The position numbers were made by a program, and so were the translations under genes. A DNA stretch of 50,729 nucleotides from Pseudomonadota bacterium (GTDB taxonomy: Bacteria; Pseudomonadota; Gammaproteobacteria; Burkholderiales; Burkholderiaceae_C). Below the pieces are notes generated by a model. It was given only the letters and a program-made list of their open reading frames with translations. It did no database searches and was not told the DNA's origin. Shown piece by piece: positions 43,436 through 50,729 of the stretch. The stretch's first letter is position 1; the number at the start of each line of letters is the position of its first letter. The DNA lies in assembly GCA_023460715.1 (NCBI GenBank), contig JAEWPH010000268.1, positions 1 through 50,729 on the forward strand, read 5' to 3'.

Positions 43436-44638
43436 ATGACGACGAACTGGACCCTGGCCGCACGCGCCGCAAAGATGAACCCCTCGGTGATCCGCGAGAT
43501 CCTGAAGGTGACCGAGAAGCCCGGCATCATCAGCCTGGCCGGCGGGCTGCCCTCGCCCAAGACCTTCCCCATCGACGCCTTCGCGCAGGCCTGCGCCGCC
43601 GTGCTGGAAAAGGACGGCCAGTCGGCCCTGCAGTACGCCGCCAGCGAAGGCTATGCCCCGCTGCGCGAGGCCGTCGCCCGCATGCTGCCCTGGGATGTGA
43701 ACCCCGACCAGGTGCTGATCACCACCGGCTCGCAGCAGGGGCTGGACCTGATCGCCAAGGTGCTGCTGGACGCCGGCAGCCGCATGCTGGTGGAAACGCC
43801 TACCTACCTGGGCGCGCTGCAGGCGTTCGCCCCCATGGAGCCCACGGTGGTCAGCGTGGCCAGCGACGACGAAGGCGTGCAGGTGGACGACCTGGCCGCC
43901 AAGACGGGCACGGGCGCCGACCGCGCACGCTTCCTCTACGTGCTGCCCAACTTCCAGAACCCCACCGGCCGCACCATGAGCGAGGCCCGCCGCGCCGCCC
44001 TGGTGGCCAAGGCCGCAGAGCTGAGCCTGCCGCTGGTGGAAGACAACCCCTATGGCGACCTGTGGTTCGACCAGCCGCCCGCGCTGCCGCTCACGGCCCG
44101 CAACCCCGAGGGCTGCATCTACCTGGGCTCGTTCTCCAAGATCCTCGCGCCGGGCCTGCGCCTGGGCTTCCTGGTAGCGCCCAAGGCCATCTACCCCAAG
44201 CTGCTCCAGGCCAAGCAGGCGGCCGACCTGCACAGCCCCAGCTTCAACCAGCGCATGGTGGCCGAGGTCATGAAGGACGGCTTCCTGGACCGCCACGTGC
44301 CCACCATCCGCGCGCTGTACAAGCACCAGCGCGACGCCATGCTCGACGCCCTGGCGCGCGAGATGGCCGGCCTGCAGGTGGAGTGGAACCGCCCGGACGG
44401 CGGCATGTTCCTGTGGGTGCGCCTGCCCGAGGGCATGAGCGCGCTCGATCTGCTGCCCGAGGCGGTGGACCGCAACGTGGCCTTCGTGCCCGGTGCGGCC
44501 TTCTATGCCGACAACGCCGATGTGCGCACGCTGCGCCTGTCGTTCGTGACGGCCAGCGCGCAGCAGATCAACACCGGCATCGCGGCGCTGGCCGCGGCCA
44601 TCCGCGCCCGCGCCGCCGCGCCGGCCGTCGCTGCCTGA
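43436..44638 (+). CDS. PLP-dependent aminotransferase (class I/II, 2-aminoadipate aminotransferase type)
   Basis: 400 residues from ATG 43436, preceded by GGAG; an earlier ATG at 43388 is open. Motifs: SLAGGLPSPKTFP, TTGSQQGLDLIAK, PNFQNPTGRTMS, VEDNPYGDLWF, and the PLP lysine K235 in GSFSKILAPGLRLGF. This belongs to the LysN/MocR-like aminotransferase group but has no DNA-binding domain. It moves amino groups to or from 2-oxo acids; the exact substrate cannot be read. It lies 13 bases before the GST gene. Confidence 0.9.
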   Translation: MTTNWTLAARAAKMNPSVIREILKVTEKPGIISLAGGLPSPKTFPIDAFAQACAAVLEKDGQSALQYAASEGYAPLREAVARMLPWDVNPDQVLITTGSQQGLDLIAKVLLDAGSRMLVETPTYLGALQAFAPMEPTVVSVASDDEGVQVDDLAAKTGTGADRARFLYVLPNFQNPTGRTMSEARRAALVAKAAELSLPLVEDNPYGDLWFDQPPALPLTARNPEGCIYLGSFSKILAPGLRLGFLVAPKAIYPKLLQAKQAADLHSPSFNQRMVAEVMKDGFLDRHVPTIRALYKHQRDAMLDALAREMAGLQVEWNRPDGGMFLWVRLPEGMSALDLLPEAVDRNVAFVPGAAFYADNADVRTLRLSFVTASAQQINTGIAALAAAIRARAAAPAVAA

Positions 44639-44651
44639 GGAAGGAAGGCCC

Positions 44652-45272
44652 ATGCTGCGCATCTGGGGACGCGTGTCGTCCATCAACGTACGCAAGGTCG
44701 TCTGGACCGCCCAAGAACTGGGGCTGGAGTTCCAGCGCACCGATGCCGGCGGCCAGTTCGGCCTGGTGCGCGAGCCCGACTACCTGCGCCAGAACCCCAA
44801 CGGCCTGGTGCCGATGATCGAGGACGACGGCTACGTGCTGTGGGAGTCCAACGTGATCGTGCGCTACCTGGCCGCGCGCCACGCGCCGGCCACGCTGTAT
44901 GCCGATGATCTGCCCACGCGCTTCGTCATCGAGCAGTGGATGGACTGGCAGCAGACCACGATGAACCCCGCGGGCCGCGATGCCTTCCTGCAATGGATCC
45001 GCACCCCGGCCGCGCAGCGGGACGACGCCCGCATCGCGCAGTCCGTGGCCGCCATGGACCCGCTGCTGGATCTGCTGGACGAACGCCTGGCTCGCCAGGC
45101 CTTCCTGGCCGGCGAGCGCTTCACCGTGGCCGACATTCCCGTGGCCTGCGAAATCCATCGCTGGTACGGTCTGCCGCAGGAGCGCGCCGCCCGCCCACAC
45201 CTGGACCGCTGGTACCAGGCCCTGCTCGACCGCACCGGCGCGCGCGGCGTGCTGGACCAGGCCCTGTCCTGA
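44652..45272 (+). CDS. Glutathione S-transferase family protein
   Basis: 206 residues. The N-terminal thioredoxin-like domain (LRIWGRVSSINVRKVVWTAQ) with the serine at the likely glutathione site, NPNGLVPMIEDD with the cis-proline, and WESNVIVRYLA are typical. The C-terminal helical domain carries FLAGERFTVADIPVACEIHRW. It binds glutathione; the substrate is unknown. It sits in the amino-acid gene run, so a role in handling a reactive intermediate is possible. Confidence 0.88.
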   Translation: MLRIWGRVSSINVRKVVWTAQELGLEFQRTDAGGQFGLVREPDYLRQNPNGLVPMIEDDGYVLWESNVIVRYLAARHAPATLYADDLPTRFVIEQWMDWQQTTMNPAGRDAFLQWIRTPAAQRDDARIAQSVAAMDPLLDLLDERLARQAFLAGERFTVADIPVACEIHRWYGLPQERAARPHLDRWYQALLDRTGARGVLDQALS

Positions 45273-45309
45273 CGCTGCGGCACCGACCACCCGCCACAGG
45301 CCCTTCGCC

Positions 45310-46173
45310 ATGCGCCCTCGCCCGTTCAAGCAGATCGACGTGTTCAGCCGCCGGCCCGGCGATGGGAATGCGCTGGCCGTGGTGCTGGAGGCAGAGGACC
45401 TGTCCGGCCAGGACATGCAGCGCTTCGCCGCCTGGACCAACGTCTCGGAGACCACCTTCCTGCTGCCGCCCACGCCGCAGGGCGCGGCGGACGGGGCCGA
45501 CTACCGGGTGCGCATCTTCTCGCCCAGCGGAGAGCTGCCCTTTGCCGGCCACCCCACGCTGGGCAGCTGCCACGCCTGGCTGCAGGCCGGGCACACGCCC
45601 CGGCTGGCGCCGCGCATCGTGCAGGAATGCGCCATGGGCCTGGTGCACATCCTGCAGGACGGCGGCCGCTTGGCCTTTGCCGCGCCGGCGCTGCGCCGCG
45701 GCCTGCCCAGCCCGGCGCTGCTGCCGCTGATCGCCAGCGCCCTGGGCGTGCGGCCGGCGCAGATCCGCGCCGCCCAGCTGCTGGACAACGGCCCCGTCTG
45801 GCTGGGCCTGCTGCTCGACAGCGCCGAGACGGTGCTGGCCCTGAACCCCGACCACGCCCGGCTGCAGGACCTGGGGCAGTCCGTGGGCGTGGTCCATGTC
45901 GGTGACGCAGCGGCCGACACTACCGCGCCGGGCGTGGTGGTGCGGGCCTTCGCCTCGCCCATGGGCAATGCCGAAGACCCGGTCACCGGCAGCCTGAACG
46001 CCAGCATCGCCCAGTGGCTGATCGGCGAAGGGCTGGCCCCGCCGCGCTACCTGGTCGCGCAGGGCGAGCGCCTGGGCCGCGCCGGCCGCGTGCACATCGC
46101 GCAGGACGCGCACGGCCAGGTCTGGGTGGGCGGCGAGAGCATCACCTGCATCGAAGGGACGGCCTTGCTGTGA
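45310..46173 (+). CDS. PhzF-family isomerase-like protein (first of tandem pair)
   Basis: 287 residues. The family catalytic glutamate is present at E47 (TNVSETTFLLPP). Further motifs are RVRIFSPSGELPFAGHPTLGS, and GNAEDPVTGSLNASIAQWLIGEG in the second half. PhzF proteins are diaminopimelate-epimerase-like isomerases; most family members have no known substrate. The upstream open frame is a shadow; ATG 45310 gives the family length. It is 37 bases after the GST gene and is followed by a second PhzF. Confidence 0.9.
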   Translation: MRPRPFKQIDVFSRRPGDGNALAVVLEAEDLSGQDMQRFAAWTNVSETTFLLPPTPQGAADGADYRVRIFSPSGELPFAGHPTLGSCHAWLQAGHTPRLAPRIVQECAMGLVHILQDGGRLAFAAPALRRGLPSPALLPLIASALGVRPAQIRAAQLLDNGPVWLGLLLDSAETVLALNPDHARLQDLGQSVGVVHVGDAAADTTAPGVVVRAFASPMGNAEDPVTGSLNASIAQWLIGEGLAPPRYLVAQGERLGRAGRVHIAQDAHGQVWVGGESITCIEGTALL

Positions 46174-46383
46174 GCCACCCCTTGCCCCGCGTATCCCCGC
46201 GCTGTGCCGCCCTGCGACGACGCCCCGCGCCGCCCGGCTGACGCGGCCCTGCTCCCAGGTTCTTGACGCGACGAGGGGCCGGCACCGCCAGCCCTGCGGC
46301 GGCGCCAGGGCAGAGCCTCGTCCTGCCACCGTTGACCCGTATTCTTTTCTCCGTTTTTCCACCACTCTTCACAGGCCCCCACC

Positions 46384-47262
46384 ATGCTGCAGCGCCCGTT
46401 CAAGCAAGTCGATGTGTTCACCGCCACGCCCTACCTGGGCAACCCGCTCGCCGTCGTGCTGGATGGCGCCGGCCTGGGTACCGAGCAGATGCAGCAGTTC
46501 ACCAACTGGACCAACCTGTCCGAGGCGACCTTCCTGCTGCCGCCCACCGAGGCGGGCGCCGCCGCCGGCGCGGACTACCGCGTGCGCATCTTCTGCCCCG
46601 GGCGGGAGCTGCCCTTCGCCGGCCATCCCACGCTGGGCAGCTGCCACGCCTGGCTGGAGGCAGGTGGCCAGCCGCGCACGCCCGGTCGCGTGGTGCAGGA
46701 ATGCGGAGTGGGCCTGGTCACGCTGCGCCAAGACGGCGACCGCCTGGCCTTCGCGGCGCCGCCCCTGCTCAAGAGCGGCCCCCTGGACGAACTGGACCTG
46801 GAACGCATCGCCCGCGGCCTGGGCATCGCGCGCACCGACATCGTCGCCCACGCCTGGTGCGACAACGGCCCCAACTGGCGCGGCGTGATGCTCTCCAGCG
46901 CCGAGCAGGTGCTGGCCCTGCGGCCCGATGCCTCCATCCTCGGTACGCTGGACGTGGGCGTGGTCGGCCCGCGCGGCAAGGTCGGCGTGGTGGGCCCGCA
47001 CGGGGCGGGCGAGGGCATCGCCTTCGAGGTGCGCGCCTTCTTCCCCGGCAACAACGGCCTGGCCGAAGACCCCGTCACCGGCAGCCTGAACGCTGCGCTG
47101 GCGCAATGGCTCATCGGCGCCAACCTGGCGCCGCCGCGCTACGTCGCCGCGCAGGGCACGGCGTTGGGCCGCGCTGGCCGCGTGTACGTGGAGCAGGACG
47201 GGGACACGATCTGGGTGGGCGGCAGCTCCGTCACCTGCGTGAGCGGCGAGGTGCGGCTATGA
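46384..47262 (+). CDS. PhzF-family isomerase-like protein (second of tandem pair)
   Basis: 292 residues, similar along its whole length to the preceding PhzF (start QRPFKQVDVFTATPYLGNPLA; E47 in TNLSEATFLLPP; RVRIFCPGRELPFAGHPTLGS; LAEDPVTGSLNAALAQWLIGA). The two have diverged in the middle. The start is 210 bases after the first copy, with nothing else recognisable between. Its stop overlaps the next gene start (ATGA), so it is coupled to the glyoxalase-like gene. Confidence 0.9.
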   Translation: MLQRPFKQVDVFTATPYLGNPLAVVLDGAGLGTEQMQQFTNWTNLSEATFLLPPTEAGAAAGADYRVRIFCPGRELPFAGHPTLGSCHAWLEAGGQPRTPGRVVQECGVGLVTLRQDGDRLAFAAPPLLKSGPLDELDLERIARGLGIARTDIVAHAWCDNGPNWRGVMLSSAEQVLALRPDASILGTLDVGVVGPRGKVGVVGPHGAGEGIAFEVRAFFPGNNGLAEDPVTGSLNAALAQWLIGANLAPPRYVAAQGTALGRAGRVYVEQDGDTIWVGGSSVTCVSGEVRL

Positions 47263-47981
47263 GCCCCTGGATCGACCACCAGCAGCCCGGCATCGACCAC
47301 CTGGTGGTGCTGGCCGCCACGCTGGACGACGGCGCGGCCTGGTGCAAGCGCACGCTGGGCGTCACGCCCGCGCCCGGCGGCGAGCATCCGCTGATGGGCA
47401 CGCACAACCGGCTGCTCAACCTCTCCAGCCCGGCCCACCCGCGCGCCTACCTGGAGATCATCGCCATCAACCCAGGCGCACCGCATGCCCTGGCTGCGGG
47501 CGCCAGGCGCTGGTTCGACATGGACGACGAGCGCCTGCAGGCGCAGGTGCGCCGCCAGGGCCCGCAACTGATCCACTGGGTGGCCAGCGTGCCCGACCTA
47601 GCCGCCGCCCACACCGCGCTGGCCGCGCGGGGCGTGGACCGGGGCGCCGTCATCACCGCCAGCCGGCCGACGTCGCTGGGCCTGCTGCAGTGGCAGATCA
47701 CCGTGCGCAGCGACGGCCAGCGCCTGATGGACGGGTGCCTGCCCACCCTCATCCAGTGGGGCGACCGCCATCCCTGCTACAGCCTGCCGGCCAGCGGCGT
47801 GGAACTGCAGGCCCTGCGCCTGGCCCATCCCGACGCCCCTGCGCTCACCGGTGCCTGCGCCGCAGCCGGCCTCACGCCCCGGGTATCGGTCGCCCACGCT
47901 GCGCTGCCCCGCCTGGAGGCCGTGCTGTCCACCCCGCGCGCCACCCTCACGCTCGCGTCCTTGTCCCCGGAGATCATCTGA
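47259..47981 (+). CDS. Glyoxalase-like (VOC fold) protein
   Basis: 240 residues. It begins with a VOC-type strand-helix unit (GIDHLVVLAATLDDGAAWCKRTLG, with H14 a possible metal ligand) and then GTHNRLLNLSS and AYLEIIAINPGAP. This fits the Glyoxalase_3-type family of uncharacterised VOC proteins found in proteobacteria. Function is unknown. It is translationally coupled to the PhzF gene before it (four-base overlap) and to the exporter after it (one-base overlap). Confidence 0.8.
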   Translation: MSPWIDHQQPGIDHLVVLAATLDDGAAWCKRTLGVTPAPGGEHPLMGTHNRLLNLSSPAHPRAYLEIIAINPGAPHALAAGARRWFDMDDERLQAQVRRQGPQLIHWVASVPDLAAAHTALAARGVDRGAVITASRPTSLGLLQWQITVRSDGQRLMDGCLPTLIQWGDRHPCYSLPASGVELQALRLAHPDAPALTGACAAAGLTPRVSVAHAALPRLEAVLSTPRATLTLASLSPEII

Positions 47982-48622
47982 TGCTTTTCACACCCCAGGA
48001 ACTGCTGCTGTTCGCCCTCGCCGCCCTGCTGCTGGTGCTCACGCCCGGGCCCAACATGGTCTATTGCGTCTCGCGCAGCCTTACCCAGGGGCCGCGCGCC
48101 GGCCTGCTGTCGCTGGCGGGCGTGATCGCGGGCTTCGGTGTGCACCTCGTGGCCGCCGTGGCGGGCCTCACCGCGCTGCTGGCCGCAGTGCCCCTGGCCT
48201 TCGACGCCCTGCGGATCGCCGGCGCCGCCTACCTGCTGTGGCTGGCGTGGCAGGCGGTCAAACCGGGCGGCGTGGCGCCGTTCGAGACGCGCACGCTGCC
48301 GGCCGACAGCCCACGCAAGCTGTTCCTGATGGGCTTTCTCACCAACGCCCTCAACCCCAAGGTGGCGATGTTCTACGTGTCGTTCTTCCCGCAGTTCCTG
48401 CACCCCGAGCGCGGCCAGTGGCTGCTGCAGAGCGTGACGCTGGGTAACCTGCAGATCGGCATCAGCGCGCTGGTCAACGCCGTGCTCGTGCTGTTCGCGG
48501 CGCAGGTTGCAGGCTTCCTCAACCGCAGCCCGCAGTGGATCCGCGCGCAGCGCTACGTGATGGGCACCGTGCTCGGCCTGCTCGCCCTGAAGCTCCTTAC
48601 CGACAAGAAGGCCGCCGCATGA
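47981..48622 (+). CDS. LysE/RhtB-family amino acid exporter (second in window)
   Basis: 213 residues, about six membrane helices. Signature LTPGPNMVYCVSRSLTQG near the N-terminus and MGFLTNALNPKVAMFYVSFFPQF in the middle are typical of RhtB proteins. The start shares one base with the stop of the glyoxalase-like gene, and the stop overlaps the dehydratase start (ATGA). The tight coupling to a PLP dehydratase suggests export of the amino acid or its product. Confidence 0.9.
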   Translation: MLFTPQELLLFALAALLLVLTPGPNMVYCVSRSLTQGPRAGLLSLAGVIAGFGVHLVAAVAGLTALLAAVPLAFDALRIAGAAYLLWLAWQAVKPGGVAPFETRTLPADSPRKLFLMGFLTNALNPKVAMFYVSFFPQFLHPERGQWLLQSVTLGNLQIGISALVNAVLVLFAAQVAGFLNRSPQWIRAQRYVMGTVLGLLALKLLTDKKAAA

Positions 48623-49614
48623 ACGCCCGTACCCCCTCCTCCACAGACCACCTTTCCAACCTGCCCACGCTGGCCGACATCGAGGCCGCCGCGCAGGTGG
48701 TCTACCCGGACTTCGCCGCCACGCCGCAGTACCGCTGGGGCCTGCTCAGCGAACGCCTGGGTGCGGACTGCTGGCTCAAGCACGAGAACCACACGCCCGT
48801 GGGCGCCTTCAAGATCCGCGGCGGGCTGACCTACTTCGACCAGCTGGCCCGCAGCGGTGCACTGCCGCGCGAGGTCATCAGCGCCACGCGCGGCAACCAC
48901 GGCCAGAGCATGGGCTGGGCAGCGCGCCGCCACGGCGTGGCCTGCACCATCGTCGTACCGCAGGGCAATTCGGTGGAGAAGAACGCCGCCATGCGCGCCC
49001 TGGGCGTCACGCTGATCGAACATGGCGAAGACTTCCAGGAAGCGCGGGAGCACGCCATGGGCCTGGCCGCGGAACGCGGCGCGCACATGGTGCCCAGCTT
49101 CCACAAGGACCTGCTGCGCGGCGTGAGCACCTACTGGTGGGAGTTCCTGCGCGCCGTGCCGCAGCTCCAGGTCGCCTACGTGCCCATCGGCCAGGGCTCG
49201 GGCGCGTGCGCGGCCATCGCGGCCAAGCACGCGCTGGGCCACGGGGTGCGCATCGTCGGCGTGGTCAGCCGCCATGCCACCACGTATGCCGACTCGCTGG
49301 CCGTGGGCCGCGTGGTCGAGGCGCCCGTCACCACCGTGCTGGCCGACGGCATGGCCTGCCGCGTCGCGGACCCGGCTGCGCTCGACATCCTGGCGCCGCA
49401 CCTCGACCACATCGTGCAGGTGAGCGACGACGAGGTGGCCGCCGCCATGCGCGCGATCTTCACCGACACGCACAACGTGGCCGAGGGCGCGGGCGCCGCG
49501 GCGTTCGCCGCCGCGATGCAGGAGCGCAGCCTAATCGCGGGGCAATCCGTGGGCCTGGCGCTGACGGGCGGCAACGTGGATGCCACCGTTTTCGCGCGCG
49601 TGCTGTCGTCCTGA
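48619..49614 (+). CDS. Threonine-dehydratase-like PLP enzyme (fold type II)
   Basis: 331 residues. The PLP lysine is K65 (NHTPVGAFKIRGG), the substrate loop is TRGNHGQSMG, and the phosphate-binding loop is GQGSGACA rather than the GGGGL usual in threonine dehydratases. The end has LTGGNVDATVFARVL. The family includes serine/threonine dehydratases, racemases and hydroxyectoine-pathway dehydratases; there is no ACT-type regulatory domain, so it is the catabolic type. The exact substrate cannot be read. It is coupled to the RhtB gene before it by a four-base overlap. Confidence 0.85.
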   Translation: MNARTPSSTDHLSNLPTLADIEAAAQVVYPDFAATPQYRWGLLSERLGADCWLKHENHTPVGAFKIRGGLTYFDQLARSGALPREVISATRGNHGQSMGWAARRHGVACTIVVPQGNSVEKNAAMRALGVTLIEHGEDFQEAREHAMGLAAERGAHMVPSFHKDLLRGVSTYWWEFLRAVPQLQVAYVPIGQGSGACAAIAAKHALGHGVRIVGVVSRHATTYADSLAVGRVVEAPVTTVLADGMACRVADPAALDILAPHLDHIVQVSDDEVAAAMRAIFTDTHNVAEGAGAAAFAAAMQERSLIAGQSVGLALTGGNVDATVFARVLSS

Positions 49615-49689
49615 CGACAGGCTGTTGCAGCCGCGCGCCGGTCGCTCCGGAGACAAAGCGCCGGTCGGCGGGTGCCCACAATCGGCCGC

Positions 49690-50361
49690 ATGGGAACGCT
49701 CTACCTCGTGCGCCACGGCCAGGCCTCGTTTGGCGCGGATGACTATGACCAGCTCAGCCCCCGCGGGCGCGAGCAGGCCGTGCGCCTGGGCGAGTACTGG
49801 CGCGCCCGGGGCGTGCGCTTCGACGCCGTGCTGACCGGCACGCTGCGCCGCCACGTGCAGACGCTGGAGGGCATCGCCGAGGGCCTGCAGTCCACGCCCG
49901 CGCCGCTGGCCCTGCCTGCCCTCAACGAGTACGACAGCGCCGCGCTGATCCACGCCATCCACCCACACCCGCTGCCGCGCGCGGACACGCCCGAGCTGTA
50001 CAAGCACCACTTCCGCCTGCTGTGCGACGCGATTGCGCAGTGGATGGGCGGCACCATCAGCCCGGTGGGCATGCCGAGCTGGGTGGATTTTTCGGCCGGC
50101 GTGCGCGGTGTGCTGGAGCATGTGCGCAAGCTGCATGTGGGGCACCACGTGCTGCTGGTCTCCAGCGGCGGACCGATCTCCGCCGCCGTGGGCGAGGTGC
50201 TCTCCACGCCGCCCGAAGTGACGATTGCGCTGAACATGCGCATCCGCAACAGCGCGGTGACCGAGTTCAGCATCGCCCCTAAGCGGCTGATGATGCAGAC
50301 CTTCAACACCTTGCCGCACCTGGACTCGGACGAGCATCGGAGCTGGGTGACCCACGCGTAG
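49690..50361 (+). CDS. Histidine phosphatase (phosphoglycerate-mutase-like) family protein
   Basis: 223 residues. The catalytic motif LVRHGQAS is at the N-terminus (H9 as phospho-acceptor), with LSPRGREQAVRLGEYW following and VLLVSSGGPISAAV near the end, where the second catalytic histidine is usually expected; here the position reads SSGGP rather than SHGG. That change could lower activity. The substrate is unknown. ATG 49690 matches the family start; a GTG six codons earlier is open. It is 75 bases after the dehydratase. Confidence 0.85.
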   Translation: MGTLYLVRHGQASFGADDYDQLSPRGREQAVRLGEYWRARGVRFDAVLTGTLRRHVQTLEGIAEGLQSTPAPLALPALNEYDSAALIHAIHPHPLPRADTPELYKHHFRLLCDAIAQWMGGTISPVGMPSWVDFSAGVRGVLEHVRKLHVGHHVLLVSSGGPISAAVGEVLSTPPEVTIALNMRIRNSAVTEFSIAPKRLMMQTFNTLPHLDSDEHRSWVTHA

Positions 50362-50415
50362 AGGCAGTACATCCCCCAGAGGCGCGCGCGGCTCCGTGCG
50401 GCCGAAGGCGGCAGA

Positions 50416-50521
50416 CATTCAAAAAGTAGAGCGCTATGCGCTTACCCTCAAAGCACTTCAGGCACAGAGATACCTGAATCGCTTATTCGGCAAGCGCAAA
50501 CAGCTATTTTTTAAATAGCAA
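50416..50521. repeat. Comamonadaceae-type intergenic repeat, copy E (with inverted end)
   Basis: Left part AGAGCGCTATGCGCTTACC and right part GGCAAGCGCAAACAGCTATT are inverted versions of one another in part, and the right end is the reverse complement of the AATAGCTGTTTGCGCTTGCC form. It fills the gap between two convergent genes and could act as a transcription end. Confidence 0.65.
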
Positions 50522-50523
50522 AC

Positions 50524-50729
50524 TCAGTGGACGAAGCCGCCTTTGACGAAGCGCACCGGCTCCGCATCCATCAGCGTGATGAGCGCGCCCAGCCCGTCGG
50601 CGGGCAGCGTGCCCGGTGGAGCGGCGGCGGCCGGTGCGGCCGGCCGCGGTGCGGTTTCGGTGCGGCAGACCAGGTCGTCCTCGGACCAGCCCGCCTGGCC
50701 GGGCTGGCTGCGCGCCCGCAGCCAGCCGT
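50524..50729 (-). CDS. Unrecognised protein, C-terminal part (cut by window edge)
   Basis: The minus-strand frame entering from the right edge has no stop until TGA at 50526-50524. It ends ...LGALITLMDAEPVRFVKGGF-VH. The stretch before is Ala/Pro-rich. Codon use is like its neighbours, so it is probably the end of a real gene, but no family can be named from 67 residues. Confidence 0.5.
   Translation of the reverse strand, partial: GWLRARSQPGQAGWSEDDLVCRTETAPRPAAPAAAAPPGTLPADGLGALITLMDAEPVRFVKGGFVH

Overview
This is a GC-rich (roughly two-thirds GC) chromosomal window from a betaproteobacterium. It is most likely a Comamonadaceae member of the Acidovorax/Paracidovorax type. The evidence is the flagellar gene order, protein sequences typical of that group, and intergenic repeats of the GATAGCTGC...GCGCTT kind that are common there. 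The taxonomic call is recognition, not a database result. No rRNA, tRNA, CRISPR array, insertion sequence or phage gene was seen.

About three quarters of the window (1-38.8 kb) is a nearly continuous flagellar regulon. On the minus strand is fliF-fliG-fliH-fliI-fliJ-fliK (fliK cut by the window edge), with fliE diverging on the plus strand. Next come fliD, fliS-fliT and two tandem short flagellins (minus). On the plus strand follow motA-motB-cheY-cheZ, then flhB-flhA-flhF-(flhG-like)-fliA. After fliA lie three non-flagellar genes: a LicD/fukutin-like transferase, an IspD-SDR fusion resembling CDP-ribitol synthases, and a zinc-ribbon methyltransferase. Then flgA-flgM-flgN (minus) face flgB-flgC-flgD-flgE-flgF-flgG-flgH-flgI-flgJ-flgK-flgL (plus), followed by an HDOD-domain gene. 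Good sigma-28 (FliA) promoters, TAAA-N15-GCCGATAA in type, stand in front of the second flagellin, fliD, fliS and flgM. FliA is encoded here and so is its anti-sigma factor FlgM, so the late-gene circuit is self-contained.

The remaining 39-50.7 kb holds a lipoprotein of unknown role and a MocR-type regulator. Divergent from the regulator is a run of amino-acid-related genes: two LysE/RhtB exporters, an EamA exporter, a PLP aminotransferase, a GST, two tandem PhzF-like proteins, a glyoxalase-like protein and a threonine-dehydratase-like PLP enzyme. A histidine phosphatase and a cut-off unknown gene end the window.

The most interesting candidate system is the three-gene cassette at 20.8-24.6 kb. 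An IspD-like cytidylyltransferase fused to a reductase is translationally coupled to a fukutin/LicD-like transferase. This is the same enzyme logic as the mammalian ISPD-FKTN/FKRP ribitol-phosphate pathway, placed inside a flagellar locus. It suggests polyol-phosphate modification of flagellin or of a surface glycan. Other points of note are a FlhG-position protein without a P-loop, a repeat element read through as a protein linker in the MocR gene, and tandem flagellins separated by a strong terminator.
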